Positions 56,524 to 64,000 of a stretch of DNA of 64,000 nt are shown piece by piece. This DNA comes from Rhodococcus sp. RD6.2 (GTDB taxonomy: Bacteria > Actinomycetota > Actinomycetes > Mycobacteriales > Mycobacteriaceae): positions 89,815 through 153,814 of the forward strand of contig NZ_CVQP01000007.1 of NCBI RefSeq assembly GCF_001040705.1, in the 5' to 3' direction. Below the pieces are notes generated by a model that searched no databases, was not told where the DNA came from, and worked only from the letters and a program-made list of their open reading frames with translations. Both the position numbers and the translations under genes were made by a program. Each line of letters opens with the position of its first letter. Positions within the stretch are counted from its first letter, which is position 1.

Positions 56524-56582
56524 GCGGTTCCGCCCGCCCGTGGGTCCTGGTGGCCCCCGAGTGGACCGGAAGGACTCACGGT

Positions 56583-57722
56583 TCAGTCGAGTGCGGCGTA
56601 CGCGGCGGCCACGTATTCGGCGGAACGCGGGGAGCCGAGGAAACCGGCACCCATCCGGTTCATCGTGTAGGCGATGGTCGCGCGGCGCTCGGTGTCGATG
56701 ATGATCTGCGAGCCACCCCAGCCACCCCAGAAGCAGATCCGGCCCTCGGGGATGAAGGCCACGGATTCGGGGGTGGGCAGACCGAATCCCATGCCGAATC
56801 GGACCGGTACACCGAGAACGACGTCCACGCCGTCGGACTGCTTCTCGAAGATCAACTCGACGGTGTCGGGGGACAGCAGTCGCACCCCGTCGACCTCGCC
56901 GCCGCACGCGATCACGGACTGGATGCGGGCCAGGGCGCGGGCGTTGGAGTGGCCGTTCGCGGCGCCGATCACCGCGCCTCGCCATTCGTCGGTCCAGGCG
57001 ATGGTGGCGTTGGCGGGAGGGTTGCCGAACGTCTTGACGAGGATCGAGTCGGGGTCGAGGGATGCGAAGTCGATGGGGAGCGGCGGCGGGGGAACGACGT
57101 TCGAGACGCGCCCGTAGTCGGCGCGGTCGACGCCGTACCGGAAGTCGGCGCCGAGTGGGCCAGTGATCTCGTCGGCGACGAACTGCTGCAGGTCGCGTCC
57201 GTCGACGCGCCGGACGAGTTCGCCGAGCAGGTGGCCGTGGTTGATCGCCTGGTAGCCGGACGCGGTGCCGGGTTCCCACCACGGCGCCTGTTCGGCGAGC
57301 CGGGAGCAGGCGAGGGTCATGTCGTAGATCTCGTGGGGCGCGATGGGTTCCTGCCAGCCGGGCACCCCGGAGGTGTGGGACAGCAGATGCCGGACCTCGA
57401 CGGTGTCCTTGCCGTTTGCCGCGAACTCGGGCCAGTACTTCGACACCAACGCGTAGGGGTCGATGCGACCGCGGTCGATCAGGATCAGCACCGCCAGTGC
57501 GGTGACGGTCTTGCTGCACGACCACACGTTGGTGATCGTGTCGCGCTGCCAGGGTGTGGTCCGTTCGGTGTCGGACCAGCCGCCCCAGATGTCGACGACG
57601 GGGGAACCGTCCACCGTGACGGCCAGGGACGCGCCGAGGTCCTCGCCCGTGTCGAGGTTGCGGCGCAGCGCCTCGCGCAGTCCGTCGAAGCGTGCGTCGC
57701 AGGTACCCGAGATGTCGGTCAT
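56583..57722 (-). CDS. Serine hydrolase of the beta-lactamase/esterase (EstB-type) family
   Basis: 379 aa, no signal peptide. Catalytic SxxK is SCSK (68-71), preceded by ITNVW, and the Tyr-x-Asn element is YQAIN (about 156-160). The C-terminal GWGGSQIII block replaces the KTG triad of beta-lactamases, as in class VIII esterases and mycobacterial Lip proteins. It likely hydrolyses an ester or amide. A 20-bp palindrome lies 41 bp upstream of its start. Confidence 0.88.
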   Translation of the reverse strand: MTDISGTCDARFDGLREALRRNLDTGEDLGASLAVTVDGSPVVDIWGGWSDTERTTPWQRDTITNVWSCSKTVTALAVLILIDRGRIDPYALVSKYWPEFAANGKDTVEVRHLLSHTSGVPGWQEPIAPHEIYDMTLACSRLAEQAPWWEPGTASGYQAINHGHLLGELVRRVDGRDLQQFVADEITGPLGADFRYGVDRADYGRVSNVVPPPPLPIDFASLDPDSILVKTFGNPPANATIAWTDEWRGAVIGAANGHSNARALARIQSVIACGGEVDGVRLLSPDTVELIFEKQSDGVDVVLGVPVRFGMGFGLPTPESVAFIPEGRICFWGGWGGSQIIIDTERRATIAYTMNRMGAGFLGSPRSAEYVAAAYAALD

Positions 57723-57762
57723 GGTGGCCCTTCGAGACGAGTGGTGTGAGTCAGGTCACCTT

Positions 57763-57782
57763 AGTTGAAGTTGACTTCAACT
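57763..57782. promoter_or_regulatory. 20-bp palindromic operator
   Basis: AGTTGAAGT-TG-ACTTCAACT, perfect 9-bp arms. It lies between the divergent esterase and CDF genes, nearer the esterase. No regulator gene is adjacent; the shape is common for MerR/ArsR-type regulators. Confidence 0.65.
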
Positions 57783-57808
57783 GTGAATGGGCGGGCTGGG
57801 GTTTCTAT

Positions 57809-57828
57809 ATATGCGAATGTATGCATAT
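57809..57828. promoter_or_regulatory. Candidate metal-regulator operator before CDF gene
   Basis: ATATGC-N8-GCATAT (57809-57814 and 57823-57828), in an AT-rich patch 30 bp before the CDF start. Such ATATGN...CATAT sites are typical of ArsR/SmtB-type metal sensors. Confidence 0.5.
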
Positions 57829-57858
57829 GATGGCCGCGAGTGAACCAAGGGAGTGGTG

Positions 57859-58788
57859 ATGGGCGTCGGACACGGACATTCGCACGGGCAGGTCGGGGTC
57901 GAGCCCGGCGCAGCCGGGCCGAGCACGCAGCGCATCCGCCGCATGGTGTTCGCGCTCGCGATCCTCCTGGGCTTCCTCGTCCTCGAGGTCGTGGTCGGCC
58001 TCGCCATCGGGTCGCTCGCCCTGCTCGCCGACGCGGGGCACATGGTCACCGACGTCGTCGGTATGAGCATGGGCCTGGCCGCGCTCCTCCTCGCCCGCCA
58101 GGGTTCGACCGCCGCCGCCCGCACCTTCGGCTGGCATCGCGCCGAGGTGCTCACCGCGATGGCCAACGCCGTCCTGCTTCTCGCCGTCGCCGCCTGGGTG
58201 ATGTACGAGGCGATCGGGCGCATCGGGGACAGCCCCGAGATCCCCGGCCTTCCGCTGATGCTCACCGCCGCCGCAGGTCTCGCCGCGAACCTCGTCGTCA
58301 TGCTCATGCTCCGCGGCGACTCCAAGGATTCGCTCGCCGTCCGCGGCGCCTACCTCGAAGTCCTCGCCGACGCCGTCGGTAGCGTCGGTGTGCTCATCGC
58401 CGGCGCCCTCGTTCTCGCGTTCAACTGGACCTGGGCCGACGTCGTCGTCGGCGTCGCGATCTCCCTGTGGGTGGTGCCGCGGGCGGTCAAGCTCGCCGCC
58501 GCGTCGCTGCGCATCCTCACCCAGGCATCACCGGCGAACGTCGACATCGAGGGCGTCCGCGCCGATCTGCTCGCGCTGCCCGGGGTCACCGACCTGCACG
58601 ACCTGCACGTCTGGACGCTGACCACCGGCATGGACGTCGCGACCGTGCACCTGACCACCGACACCGACACCCAGGCCGTGCTGCGGGCCGCGAAGACGGT
58701 GCTCGACGCGCACGGACTCGGGCACGCGACCGTCCAGGTCGAATCCAGCGCGGACGGCGCGCACTGCGAGGAGAACCTGACCTGGTGA
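57859..58788 (+). CDS. Cation diffusion facilitator (zinc-type exporter)
   Basis: 309 aa from ATG 57859, with AAGGGAG 5 nt upstream. His-rich N-terminus (GVGHGHSHG), six membrane segments, the metal site HMVTD in helix 2 (LLADAGHMVTD) and YLEVLADAVGSVG in helix 5, then a cytoplasmic domain with DLHDLHVWTLTTG. ZitB/CzcD-type proteins exchange cytosolic Zn(II) or Co(II) for protons. The operator-like site upstream suggests control by a metal sensor encoded elsewhere. Confidence 0.93.
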   Translation: MGVGHGHSHGQVGVEPGAAGPSTQRIRRMVFALAILLGFLVLEVVVGLAIGSLALLADAGHMVTDVVGMSMGLAALLLARQGSTAAARTFGWHRAEVLTAMANAVLLLAVAAWVMYEAIGRIGDSPEIPGLPLMLTAAAGLAANLVVMLMLRGDSKDSLAVRGAYLEVLADAVGSVGVLIAGALVLAFNWTWADVVVGVAISLWVVPRAVKLAAASLRILTQASPANVDIEGVRADLLALPGVTDLHDLHVWTLTTGMDVATVHLTTDTDTQAVLRAAKTVLDAHGLGHATVQVESSADGAHCEENLTW

Positions 58789-58792
58789 CGGG

Positions 58793-59713
58793 TCAGCGAT
58801 AGCCGTCGGTGTTCGCAGGCAGGTCGCGGTCGGCCACCTCGACGAGATAGCGCCAGCAGTCGGGCCGCGATCCGTCCACATCGGTGAAGCCGTACCGCTG
58901 CGCCAACTGCCCGCTCGAGACGACGGTGCCGCTGAACTCACCCGCATCGGGGTCGGCGGCCAGCGCCGCAACCGCCCGGCCGACGAACGTCGGCGTCTCC
59001 GAGATCGCGAAGTGCGGCACCCGGTCCAGCGCGTCGCGCCAGGTGTCCTCCGTGACGCCGAACGCGTCGAGCATGTTCTCCGACCGCAACCAGCCCGGCG
59101 TCAGCGCGACCGCCGCGCCACCGTGCGGCGCCAGTTCGTAGGCCTGCGCGGTGGTCATCCGCTGCACCGCGGCCTTCACGAGGTCGTAGTAGAAACCCAC
59201 GTGGTGCCGGTAGGCGACGTTGTAGTCGGCTGTCCCGTCGGTCATCTCGACGACCAACCCGCCTGGCCTGCGGATCAGCAGCGGCAGCGCGAAATGACTC
59301 GTGATCGCGTGGGTGTCGATGCCCATCCGCAGCATCCGCAGCCCGCCGTCGAGGTCGTGCTCCCACAGGGTCGTGCCGAACTGCGCGTACCGATCACCGC
59401 CGAAGATGTCGTTGACGAGAACGTCGAGACGCCCGTGGTCGGCATCGATCCGCTCGACGAGGGCGCGCACCTCGTCGGGCTCCAGGTGGTCGACGCGCAG
59501 CGCGACGCCGTCGCCGCCCGTCGCGGCGATGAGTTCACCTGTCTCCTCGATGGTTTCGGGCCTGTCGATCTCGGACCTGCCCGCGCGACTGCTGCGCCCC
59601 GTCGCGTAGACGTATGCGCCCGCCCGTGCCAGTTCGACGGCGATCGCCCGCCCCGCGCCGCGTGTCGCGCCCGCGACCAGCGCCACCTTCCCGGTCAGAT
59701 CGGGTGTGCTCAT
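58793..59713 (-). CDS. SDR family oxidoreductase
   Basis: 306 aa from ATG 59713, with AGGAGG 5 nt upstream. Nucleotide loop AGATRGAGRAI (about 15-25). NDIFGG replaces the usual NNAG, and the catalytic region VGFYYDLVKAAV gives Tyr and Lys with a longer gap than classical SDRs, as in a divergent subgroup. It overlaps the PPOX gene by 4 nt and converges on the CDF gene with a 4-nt gap. Confidence 0.88.
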   Translation of the reverse strand: MSTPDLTGKVALVAGATRGAGRAIAVELARAGAYVYATGRSSRAGRSEIDRPETIEETGELIAATGGDGVALRVDHLEPDEVRALVERIDADHGRLDVLVNDIFGGDRYAQFGTTLWEHDLDGGLRMLRMGIDTHAITSHFALPLLIRRPGGLVVEMTDGTADYNVAYRHHVGFYYDLVKAAVQRMTTAQAYELAPHGGAAVALTPGWLRSENMLDAFGVTEDTWRDALDRVPHFAISETPTFVGRAVAALAADPDAGEFSGTVVSSGQLAQRYGFTDVDGSRPDCWRYLVEVADRDLPANTDGYR

Positions 59714-60174
59714 CGGCTCCTCCTGACGACACCGGCGCCCGGCCGCCACAGGTCGACGTGCAGTTTGTTTGCCGACACGGTGGTCAGCACCACCGACTCG
59801 ATGTCGAGTGCGAAGAACTGGGCGTCGCCGCCCGGATCGTCCGGGTAGCAGTCGCGGATCGCCCGCTTCTCGGCGCCGAGCAGTTCACGGGCGCGCCCCG
59901 AGATCTTGGCGTCTCCGCCGTCCATCGTGTGGTGTCCGGGATTCGAGTGCAGCGAGTAGCGCGGGTCCCGTCGCAGGTCCAGGACCTTGCGGGCGTTCGG
60001 CATGGAGCCGAGCACGAGCTCGCCGAGGAACGTCTCGACCTCGGTGCCGCTGACCCGCGGTGAGCCGTCCGCCCGCAGGGTCGCGAGGACGTGGTGCTTG
60101 TGCGCCGTGAGGCGTGCGCGGACGGCATCGGCAAGGTCGGGGGCTTCGTCGGTGAACTGCTGCCAGGTCGTCAT
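59710..60174 (-). CDS. PPOX-class flavin-binding protein
   Basis: 154 aa from ATG 60174 (MTTWQQFTDEAPDL); a longer frame would cross the operator upstream. Split-barrel blocks of the pyridoxamine 5'-phosphate oxidase-like family: HHVLATLRADGSPRVSGTEV (about 33-52) and NARKVLDLRRDPRYSLHS (about 65-82). Family members bind FMN, F420 or heme and reduce or oxidise small molecules; in Mycobacteriales many use F420. First gene of a two-gene unit with the SDR, divergent from the WYL regulator. Confidence 0.85.
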   Translation of the reverse strand: MTTWQQFTDEAPDLADAVRARLTAHKHHVLATLRADGSPRVSGTEVETFLGELVLGSMPNARKVLDLRRDPRYSLHSNPGHHTMDGGDAKISGRARELLGAEKRAIRDCYPDDPGGDAQFFALDIESVVLTTVSANKLHVDLWRPGAGVVRRSR

Positions 60175-60194
60175 GGATTCCAGTCTGCGCCCGT

Positions 60195-60219
60195 ATCCCT
60201 GACATCTCCTGTCAGGGAT
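60195..60219. promoter_or_regulatory. 25-bp palindromic operator for the WYL regulator
   Basis: ATCCCTGACA-N5-TGTCAGGGAT, perfect 10-bp arms, in the 64-bp gap between the divergent PPOX and WYL genes. CTGACA/TGTCAG cores are typical of YafY-type regulators. Confidence 0.8.
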
Positions 60220-60225
60220 TGTCAC

Positions 60226-60231
60226 TACTCT
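60226..60231 (+). promoter_or_regulatory. -10 box for a leaderless start at 60239
   Basis: TACTCT ends 7 nt before ATG 60239; the palindrome lies just upstream and would block the -35. Confidence 0.45.
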
Positions 60232-60238
60232 GTCCGGT

Positions 60239-61195
60239 ATGCGATCCAGCCGATTGCTCGACCTGATGCTGCGACTGCAGGGCAGTGCGGGCAGCACCGC
60301 GGGTCGCCTCGCCGACCAGCTCGGAGTGTCCGTCCGCACCGTCTACCGGGACGTCGCGGCGCTGCAGGCGGCGGGCGTCCCGCTCTACACCGAATCTGGG
60401 CCGGGCGGCGGAATCCGTCTGCTCGACGGCTGGCAGTCCAAGCTCAGCGGCATGACGGCACTCGAAACGTCCGCGCTCATGCTGCTCGGCATCCCCGGGC
60501 TCGCGGACGACCTCGGCCTGGGGGAGGAGACGGCCGCTGCCGAGGCCAAACTCCTCGGGGCCATGCCCCTGCCCCTTCGTGCGGGAGCGCAGATGTGGCG
60601 CAGCAGGATTCACGTCGACGCCCCCGGCTGGTTCGACAGCCCCACGCGCGCACCGCACCTCGCCACCGTCGCGCGGGCTGTCCTGGAGGGGAGACGGCTG
60701 TGTGTCGACTACCGGCGCGGGGAAGGCACCGTCACCCGAACCGTCGACCCGTACGGTCTCGTCGCGAAGGCCGGGACCTGGTACCTCGTCGCCGCGCACC
60801 GGGGTCGCGTTCTGTCCTACCGCGTGACGCGGATCGACTCTGCCGAGCACCTCGACGCCCCCGCCGAGCGGCCCGCCGACTTCGACCTGGCGTCGTGGTG
60901 GACCGAGTCGACCGCCGAGTTCGACCGGTCCCTGCTGCGGTGCCCGTGCCGGGTGCGACTCGCTCCCGCCGCGTGGCGCGCGCTTCCCGCCGTCGTCGGG
61001 GTCGAAGCCGCCCGCGTGACACCGGGGCCGCCGGACGGCGACGGCTGGGTGGAGGTCGACCTCGCCCTCGAATCGGAAGCCGTTGCGGTGCATCAGTTGA
61101 CCGCGCTCGGCGATGGCGTCGAGGTGGTGGCGCCCGCGTCGGTGCGAGCAGGTCTACGCGAGATTGCGCAAAGGATGGTGGCGAACAACTGCTGA
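60239..61195 (+). CDS. YafY-type HTH/WYL domain regulator
   Basis: 318 aa. The winged helix (about 1-60) has TAGRLADQLGVSVRTVYRDVAALQAAG, typical of DeoR/YafY N-termini. The WYL domain (about 140-225) has the signature near YGLVAKAGTWYLVAAHRG, followed by a WCX-like C-terminal extension. WYL regulators sense nucleic-acid or small ligands. Its operator lies between it and the PPOX-SDR unit, so it likely controls both. Confidence 0.93.
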   Translation: MRSSRLLDLMLRLQGSAGSTAGRLADQLGVSVRTVYRDVAALQAAGVPLYTESGPGGGIRLLDGWQSKLSGMTALETSALMLLGIPGLADDLGLGEETAAAEAKLLGAMPLPLRAGAQMWRSRIHVDAPGWFDSPTRAPHLATVARAVLEGRRLCVDYRRGEGTVTRTVDPYGLVAKAGTWYLVAAHRGRVLSYRVTRIDSAEHLDAPAERPADFDLASWWTESTAEFDRSLLRCPCRVRLAPAAWRALPAVVGVEAARVTPGPPDGDGWVEVDLALESEAVAVHQLTALGDGVEVVAPASVRAGLREIAQRMVANNC

Positions 61196-61228
61196 CCGGA
61201 CCTCGTGTCCCGGCATGGTCTCCCTCTT

Positions 61229-62191
61229 CTACAACATGCGTCGTCTGCGGTCGAGTGCCTTGGCCCGGCGGACCGACACCTTCGACCACACCGCCTGCTG
61301 GATCGCCAGCGTCGCCCAGCCTGCCAGCGCCATTCCCGTCAGGTTGAGCAGCAACTGCAGTGTGCTGCCCCAGATCTCCGCACCGATACCGAACGCGAGA
61401 CCGAGCCCGACATTGCCCGCCGCCGGAACCGTCGTCACGGAGATGAACACGCCCGACAGCCCGCCGAGCTTCGACGACGTCAGTGACAGCACTCCCGCGG
61501 CGGCAGCGATGATGGCGACGATGAAGGACCACTTGTCCGGGGTGTAGATGAACGCGGTTTCCGGGCGTGGACCCGTCACGTCCTCGAGGGTCACCCAGCC
61601 GAGGGCGCGCCCGGCCAGCGCCGCGAGCGCCGTCGCCGCGATCGCGACGACGAACCCGACCACGAGTGTGCGTATTGCCGTCGCGAGCAGCACGTACCGA
61701 TGTTTGACCAGCGCGACACCGAGGGCGGCGATGGCGCCGAACTCCGGTCCGAGCACCATCGCGCCGATGACCAGGATCTGTGAGTCCGTGATGATCGCGA
61801 TCCCGGCGAGCAGCGTCGCCATGGTCATGAAGCTGAGGTACGTCCAGTTCAGTTCGACGTCCTCGTAGGAGCGTTGCGCGACCTCCGCCCACACGACGGT
61901 GTCGGCGGAGCTGCCGGGGCTCTTCAGTTCCGCGTCGAGGCCGTCGCGGGAGAGCCAGGTGTGCACCGGTTCGAGTTCGATCGTGCCGTGGTGGTGCAGG
62001 CCGGTCGCGCGCAGTTGCTGGATCACGTCGTTGGCGACTTCCCGCGCGAGGTCGGCGTGGACGATGTCGCCCACCGGACGGACCGCAGCCCCGCGGTGGA
62101 CCGCGAGGCTGCTGACGCCGGGTTCGTCGCCGAGGATTCCCAGGACGTCGTCGGTGTATGCCGTGGGCGCCAGGATCCGAAGATGCAGCAT
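61229..62191 (-). CDS. DUF389 family membrane protein
   Basis: 320 aa from ATG 62191. The N-terminal soluble domain (1 to about 85, ferredoxin-like fold) is followed by six or more membrane helices with the DUF389 patterns ITDSQILVIGAMVLGPEFGAIAA (about 133-155) and TSSKLGGLSGVFISVTTVPAAGNVGL (about 240-265). The family is widespread in actinobacteria and of unknown function. Monocistronic. Confidence 0.85.
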   Translation of the reverse strand: MLHLRILAPTAYTDDVLGILGDEPGVSSLAVHRGAAVRPVGDIVHADLAREVANDVIQQLRATGLHHHGTIELEPVHTWLSRDGLDAELKSPGSSADTVVWAEVAQRSYEDVELNWTYLSFMTMATLLAGIAIITDSQILVIGAMVLGPEFGAIAALGVALVKHRYVLLATAIRTLVVGFVVAIAATALAALAGRALGWVTLEDVTGPRPETAFIYTPDKWSFIVAIIAAAAGVLSLTSSKLGGLSGVFISVTTVPAAGNVGLGLAFGIGAEIWGSTLQLLLNLTGMALAGWATLAIQQAVWSKVSVRRAKALDRRRRML

Positions 62192-62238
62192 CCGCTCAGT
62201 CTGCCGGGAGCGGCCCGCTGCCGCGCGCAGGCGCGCGC

Positions 62239-63003
62239 CTAGCTGATCTTGCGGTTGTAGACGGCCGTCGCTGCGATGTAGGCGAGGACGAGAATGCCGA
62301 CGCACCAGGCGAGGGCGATCCAGATGTCGCCGCCAACCGGCTGCTGCGCGAACAGGGCGCGAATGGTGTTGACGATCGAGGTGACCGGCTGGTTCTCGGC
62401 GAACCAGCGCACCGGGCCCGGCATGGTGTCGGTGGGCACGAACGCGGAGCTGACGAACGGCAGGAAGATGAGAGGGTAGGCGAAAGCGCCTGCGCCGTCG
62501 ACGGTTTTCGCGGAGAGGCCGGCGATCACCGCGACCCAGGTCAACGCCAGGGTGAACAGGATCAGGATGCCCGCGACCGCGAGCCACGCCAGCACACCGG
62601 CGCCGGTGCGGAAGCCCATGAGGAGGGCGATGCCGATAACGACGACGAGGGAGATCATGTTGGCGACCAGCGAGGTGAGAACATGTGCCCACAGTGCGCT
62701 CGACCGGGCGATCGGCATGGACTGGAATCGCTCGAAGATCCCGCCCTGCATGTCCATGAAGAGCCGGTAGGACGTGTAGGCGATGCCCGACGCGACCGTG
62801 ATGAGCAGGATGCCGGGCAGCATGTAGTTCACGTATGACGCGGACCCGGTGTCGATCGCGCCGCCGAACACGTAGACGAACATCAGCATCAGGGCGACCG
62901 GGGTGACCGCCGTGGTGATGATGGTGTCCGGGCTGCGCAGGATGTGGCGTAGTGAACGCCCCGTCAGCGCGGTGGTGTCGCCGTAGAAGTACGTGGTGGT
63001 CAT
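62239..63003 (-). CDS. ABC-2 type transporter permease
   Basis: 254 aa from ATG 63003. Six membrane segments; the ABC-2 signature block runs near FLPFVSSAFVPTDTMPGPVRWFAENQPVT. It pairs with the ATPase upstream, whose stop overlaps its start (ATGA). Drug-export type (DrrB-like) by arrangement. Substrate unknown. Confidence 0.92.
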   Translation of the reverse strand: MTTTYFYGDTTALTGRSLRHILRSPDTIITTAVTPVALMLMFVYVFGGAIDTGSASYVNYMLPGILLITVASGIAYTSYRLFMDMQGGIFERFQSMPIARSSALWAHVLTSLVANMISLVVVIGIALLMGFRTGAGVLAWLAVAGILILFTLALTWVAVIAGLSAKTVDGAGAFAYPLIFLPFVSSAFVPTDTMPGPVRWFAENQPVTSIVNTIRALFAQQPVGGDIWIALAWCVGILVLAYIAATAVYNRKIS

Positions 63004-63776
63004 CGCCGTTCCTCCTGGTCCGTGTGGGTGTCGCCGACGATCGCGAGGAAGACCTCCTCGAGGGTGGGCTGCTTCTCGACGTACTCCACGGTCGCGGGTG
63101 GCAGCAGTGCCTTGAGCTCGGCGAGGGTGCCGTTCACGATGATCCGGCCCTCGTGGAGGATCGCGATGCGGTCGGCGAGGTGTTCGGCCTCGTCCAGGTA
63201 CTGCGTCGTCAGCAGCACGGTCGTCCCGCGGTTGGCGAGCTCCTTGACCGTGTGCCACACGTCGATCCGCGCCTGCGGGTCGAGCCCGGTGGTCGGTTCG
63301 TCGAGGAAGACGAGCGGCGGATCCCCGATCAGGCTCATCGCGATGTCGAGGCGGCGCCGCATGCCGCCGGAGTACTCGGTCGCCTTCCGGTCACCGGCGT
63401 CGGTGAGCGAGAATCGAGCGAGCAGGTCGTCGGCGACCTGGGCCGGGTTCTCGACGTGACGCAGCTTGGCGACGAGCACGAGATTCTCTCGCCCGCTGAG
63501 GATCTCGTCGACTGCCGCGAACTGGCCCGTGAGGCTGATCGACTCGCGGACGTTCTGCGGCTGTGCGGCGGCATCGAAGCCGTTGACCGTGGCTGTGCCC
63601 GCATCCGCCTTGAGCAGCGTCGCGAGGATCTTCACGACCGTGGTCTTGCCCGCGCCGTTCGAGCCGAGCAGCGCGAAGATGCTGCCCGGCGCCACGTCGA
63701 AGTCGACGCCGCGCAGCACCTGCAGATCCTTGTACGACTTCTCCAGGCCCCGCACCTGGATCGCTGCCGAGGTCAT
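63000..63776 (-). CDS. ABC transporter ATP-binding protein (DrrA-like)
   Basis: 258 aa from ATG 63776. Walker A GSNGAGKTT (about 39-47), signature YSGGMRRRL (about 134-142), Walker B PPLVFLDEP and the H-loop region TTQYLDEAEHLADRI. The C-terminal extension ending in PTLEEVFLAIVGD is the DrrA-type regulatory domain. Overlaps the permease gene and the DUF1048 gene by 4 nt each, so all three are translated together. Confidence 0.93.
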   Translation of the reverse strand: MTSAAIQVRGLEKSYKDLQVLRGVDFDVAPGSIFALLGSNGAGKTTVVKILATLLKADAGTATVNGFDAAAQPQNVRESISLTGQFAAVDEILSGRENLVLVAKLRHVENPAQVADDLLARFSLTDAGDRKATEYSGGMRRRLDIAMSLIGDPPLVFLDEPTTGLDPQARIDVWHTVKELANRGTTVLLTTQYLDEAEHLADRIAILHEGRIIVNGTLAELKALLPPATVEYVEKQPTLEEVFLAIVGDTHTDQEERR

Positions 63777-64000
63777 GACTGCTCCCGTTCCGCGTCGTCG
63801 ATCGCCTTGGTCAGGCGGGCACGTTCCTTGTCGATCCACTGCTTGCCGGTGTAGGCCTCGACGAACGCCTCGGCGAACTCGACCGGGTTCTCGCCGACGA
63901 TCTCGCGGACCGGTGTGCCGTCGACTGCGGCGCGCTCCCAGAGGTCGGCCAGGTCACCCACCATCTGGACGAGGGTTGCGCCGTCGGTGATTCCACTGGA
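63773..64000 (-). CDS. DUF1048 family protein (5' end cut by window edge)
   Basis: The frame is open from the right edge, leaving 75 residues. The visible part (LADLWERAAVDGTPVREIVGENPVEFAEAFVEAY, then KERARLTKAIDDAE) matches DUF1048, a small helical protein commonly encoded between a PadR-type regulator and a DrrAB-like ABC transporter. An internal ATG at 63964 exists, but the frame continues upstream (DGATLVQMV), and the true start lies outside the window. Confidence 0.7.
   Translation of the reverse strand, partial: SSGITDGATLVQMVGDLADLWERAAVDGTPVREIVGENPVEFAEAFVEAYTGKQWIDKERARLTKAIDDAEREQS

Overview
The window is high-GC actinobacterial chromosome, almost certainly from Rhodococcus or a close mycolic-acid-containing relative. 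The evidence is synteny with the Mycobacterium tuberculosis Rv0339c-Rv0385 interval: iniR/iniBAC, dnaK-grpE-dnaJ-hspR, a flavohemoglobin-like gene, clpB, pyrE, a SpoU methylase, a GH76-like protein, DedA, fba and homologues of Rv0361 and Rv0360c. All homology statements come from reading motifs and remembered families; no database search was run.

Layout. 1-10.3 kb: an ini (cell-envelope stress) locus. An iniR-like ATPase regulator (cut by the left edge) follows a membrane-anchored Hsp70-like protein on the minus strand. Divergent from them are iniB, iniA and iniC (Gly/Ala-rich protein plus two dynamin-like GTPases) and a secreted Gly/Ala-rich protein. 10.2-12.3 kb: a TetR regulator divergent from a cytochrome P450, with a palindromic operator. 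12.3-16.6 kb: the HspR heat-shock operon with HAIR operators. 16.7-18.7 kb: a flavohemoglobin-like protein convergent with a related ferredoxin-reductase-like protein. 18.8-23 kb: an acyl-CoA synthetase, an alpha/beta hydrolase and a polytopic membrane protein. 23-28.3 kb: monomeric isocitrate dehydrogenase divergent from clpB, which has its own HAIR site. 28.5-34.9 kb: an FCD-type GntR regulator behind a 17-bp repeat array, a repeat-bearing membrane protein, a hypothetical protein, a LemA-like protein, pyrE, galT and galK.

35-42.5 kb is a decayed accessory segment: a class II fructose bisphosphatase with a long leader, two small overlapping orphan ORFs, an IS3-family transposase remnant, an APC permease, a corA pseudogene and an unrecognised 162-aa ORF. 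42.5-46.6 kb: a MarR-MFS pair, an orphan trpF-like gene, a YhhN-family protein and an SDR. 46.6-56.5 kb: a lipoprotein, a 44-aa porin-like peptide, SpoU methylase, GH76-like protein, DUF6194 with a MerR/TipAS regulator, two DedA proteins, fba, an NmrA-like protein, Rv0361- and Rv0360c-like genes and an FUSC permease. 56.6-64 kb: a serine esterase, a CDF metal exporter, an SDR-PPOX pair divergent from a WYL regulator, a DUF389 membrane protein and an ABC exporter operon cut by the right edge.

Themes: much of the core content handles envelope or protein stress (ini locus, DnaK/ClpB under a shared HspR-type operator, exporters). Many regulators sit next to clean palindromes (TetR, MerR, WYL, MarR, a metal-type site at the CDF gene). 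Seven genes have a TANNNT -10-like box 6-8 nt before the start codon, suggesting leaderless transcripts. The least explained items are the Hsp70-like/IniR/IniB linkage, the 44-aa porin-like gene, the 17-bp array before the FCD regulator, and the orphan trpF.
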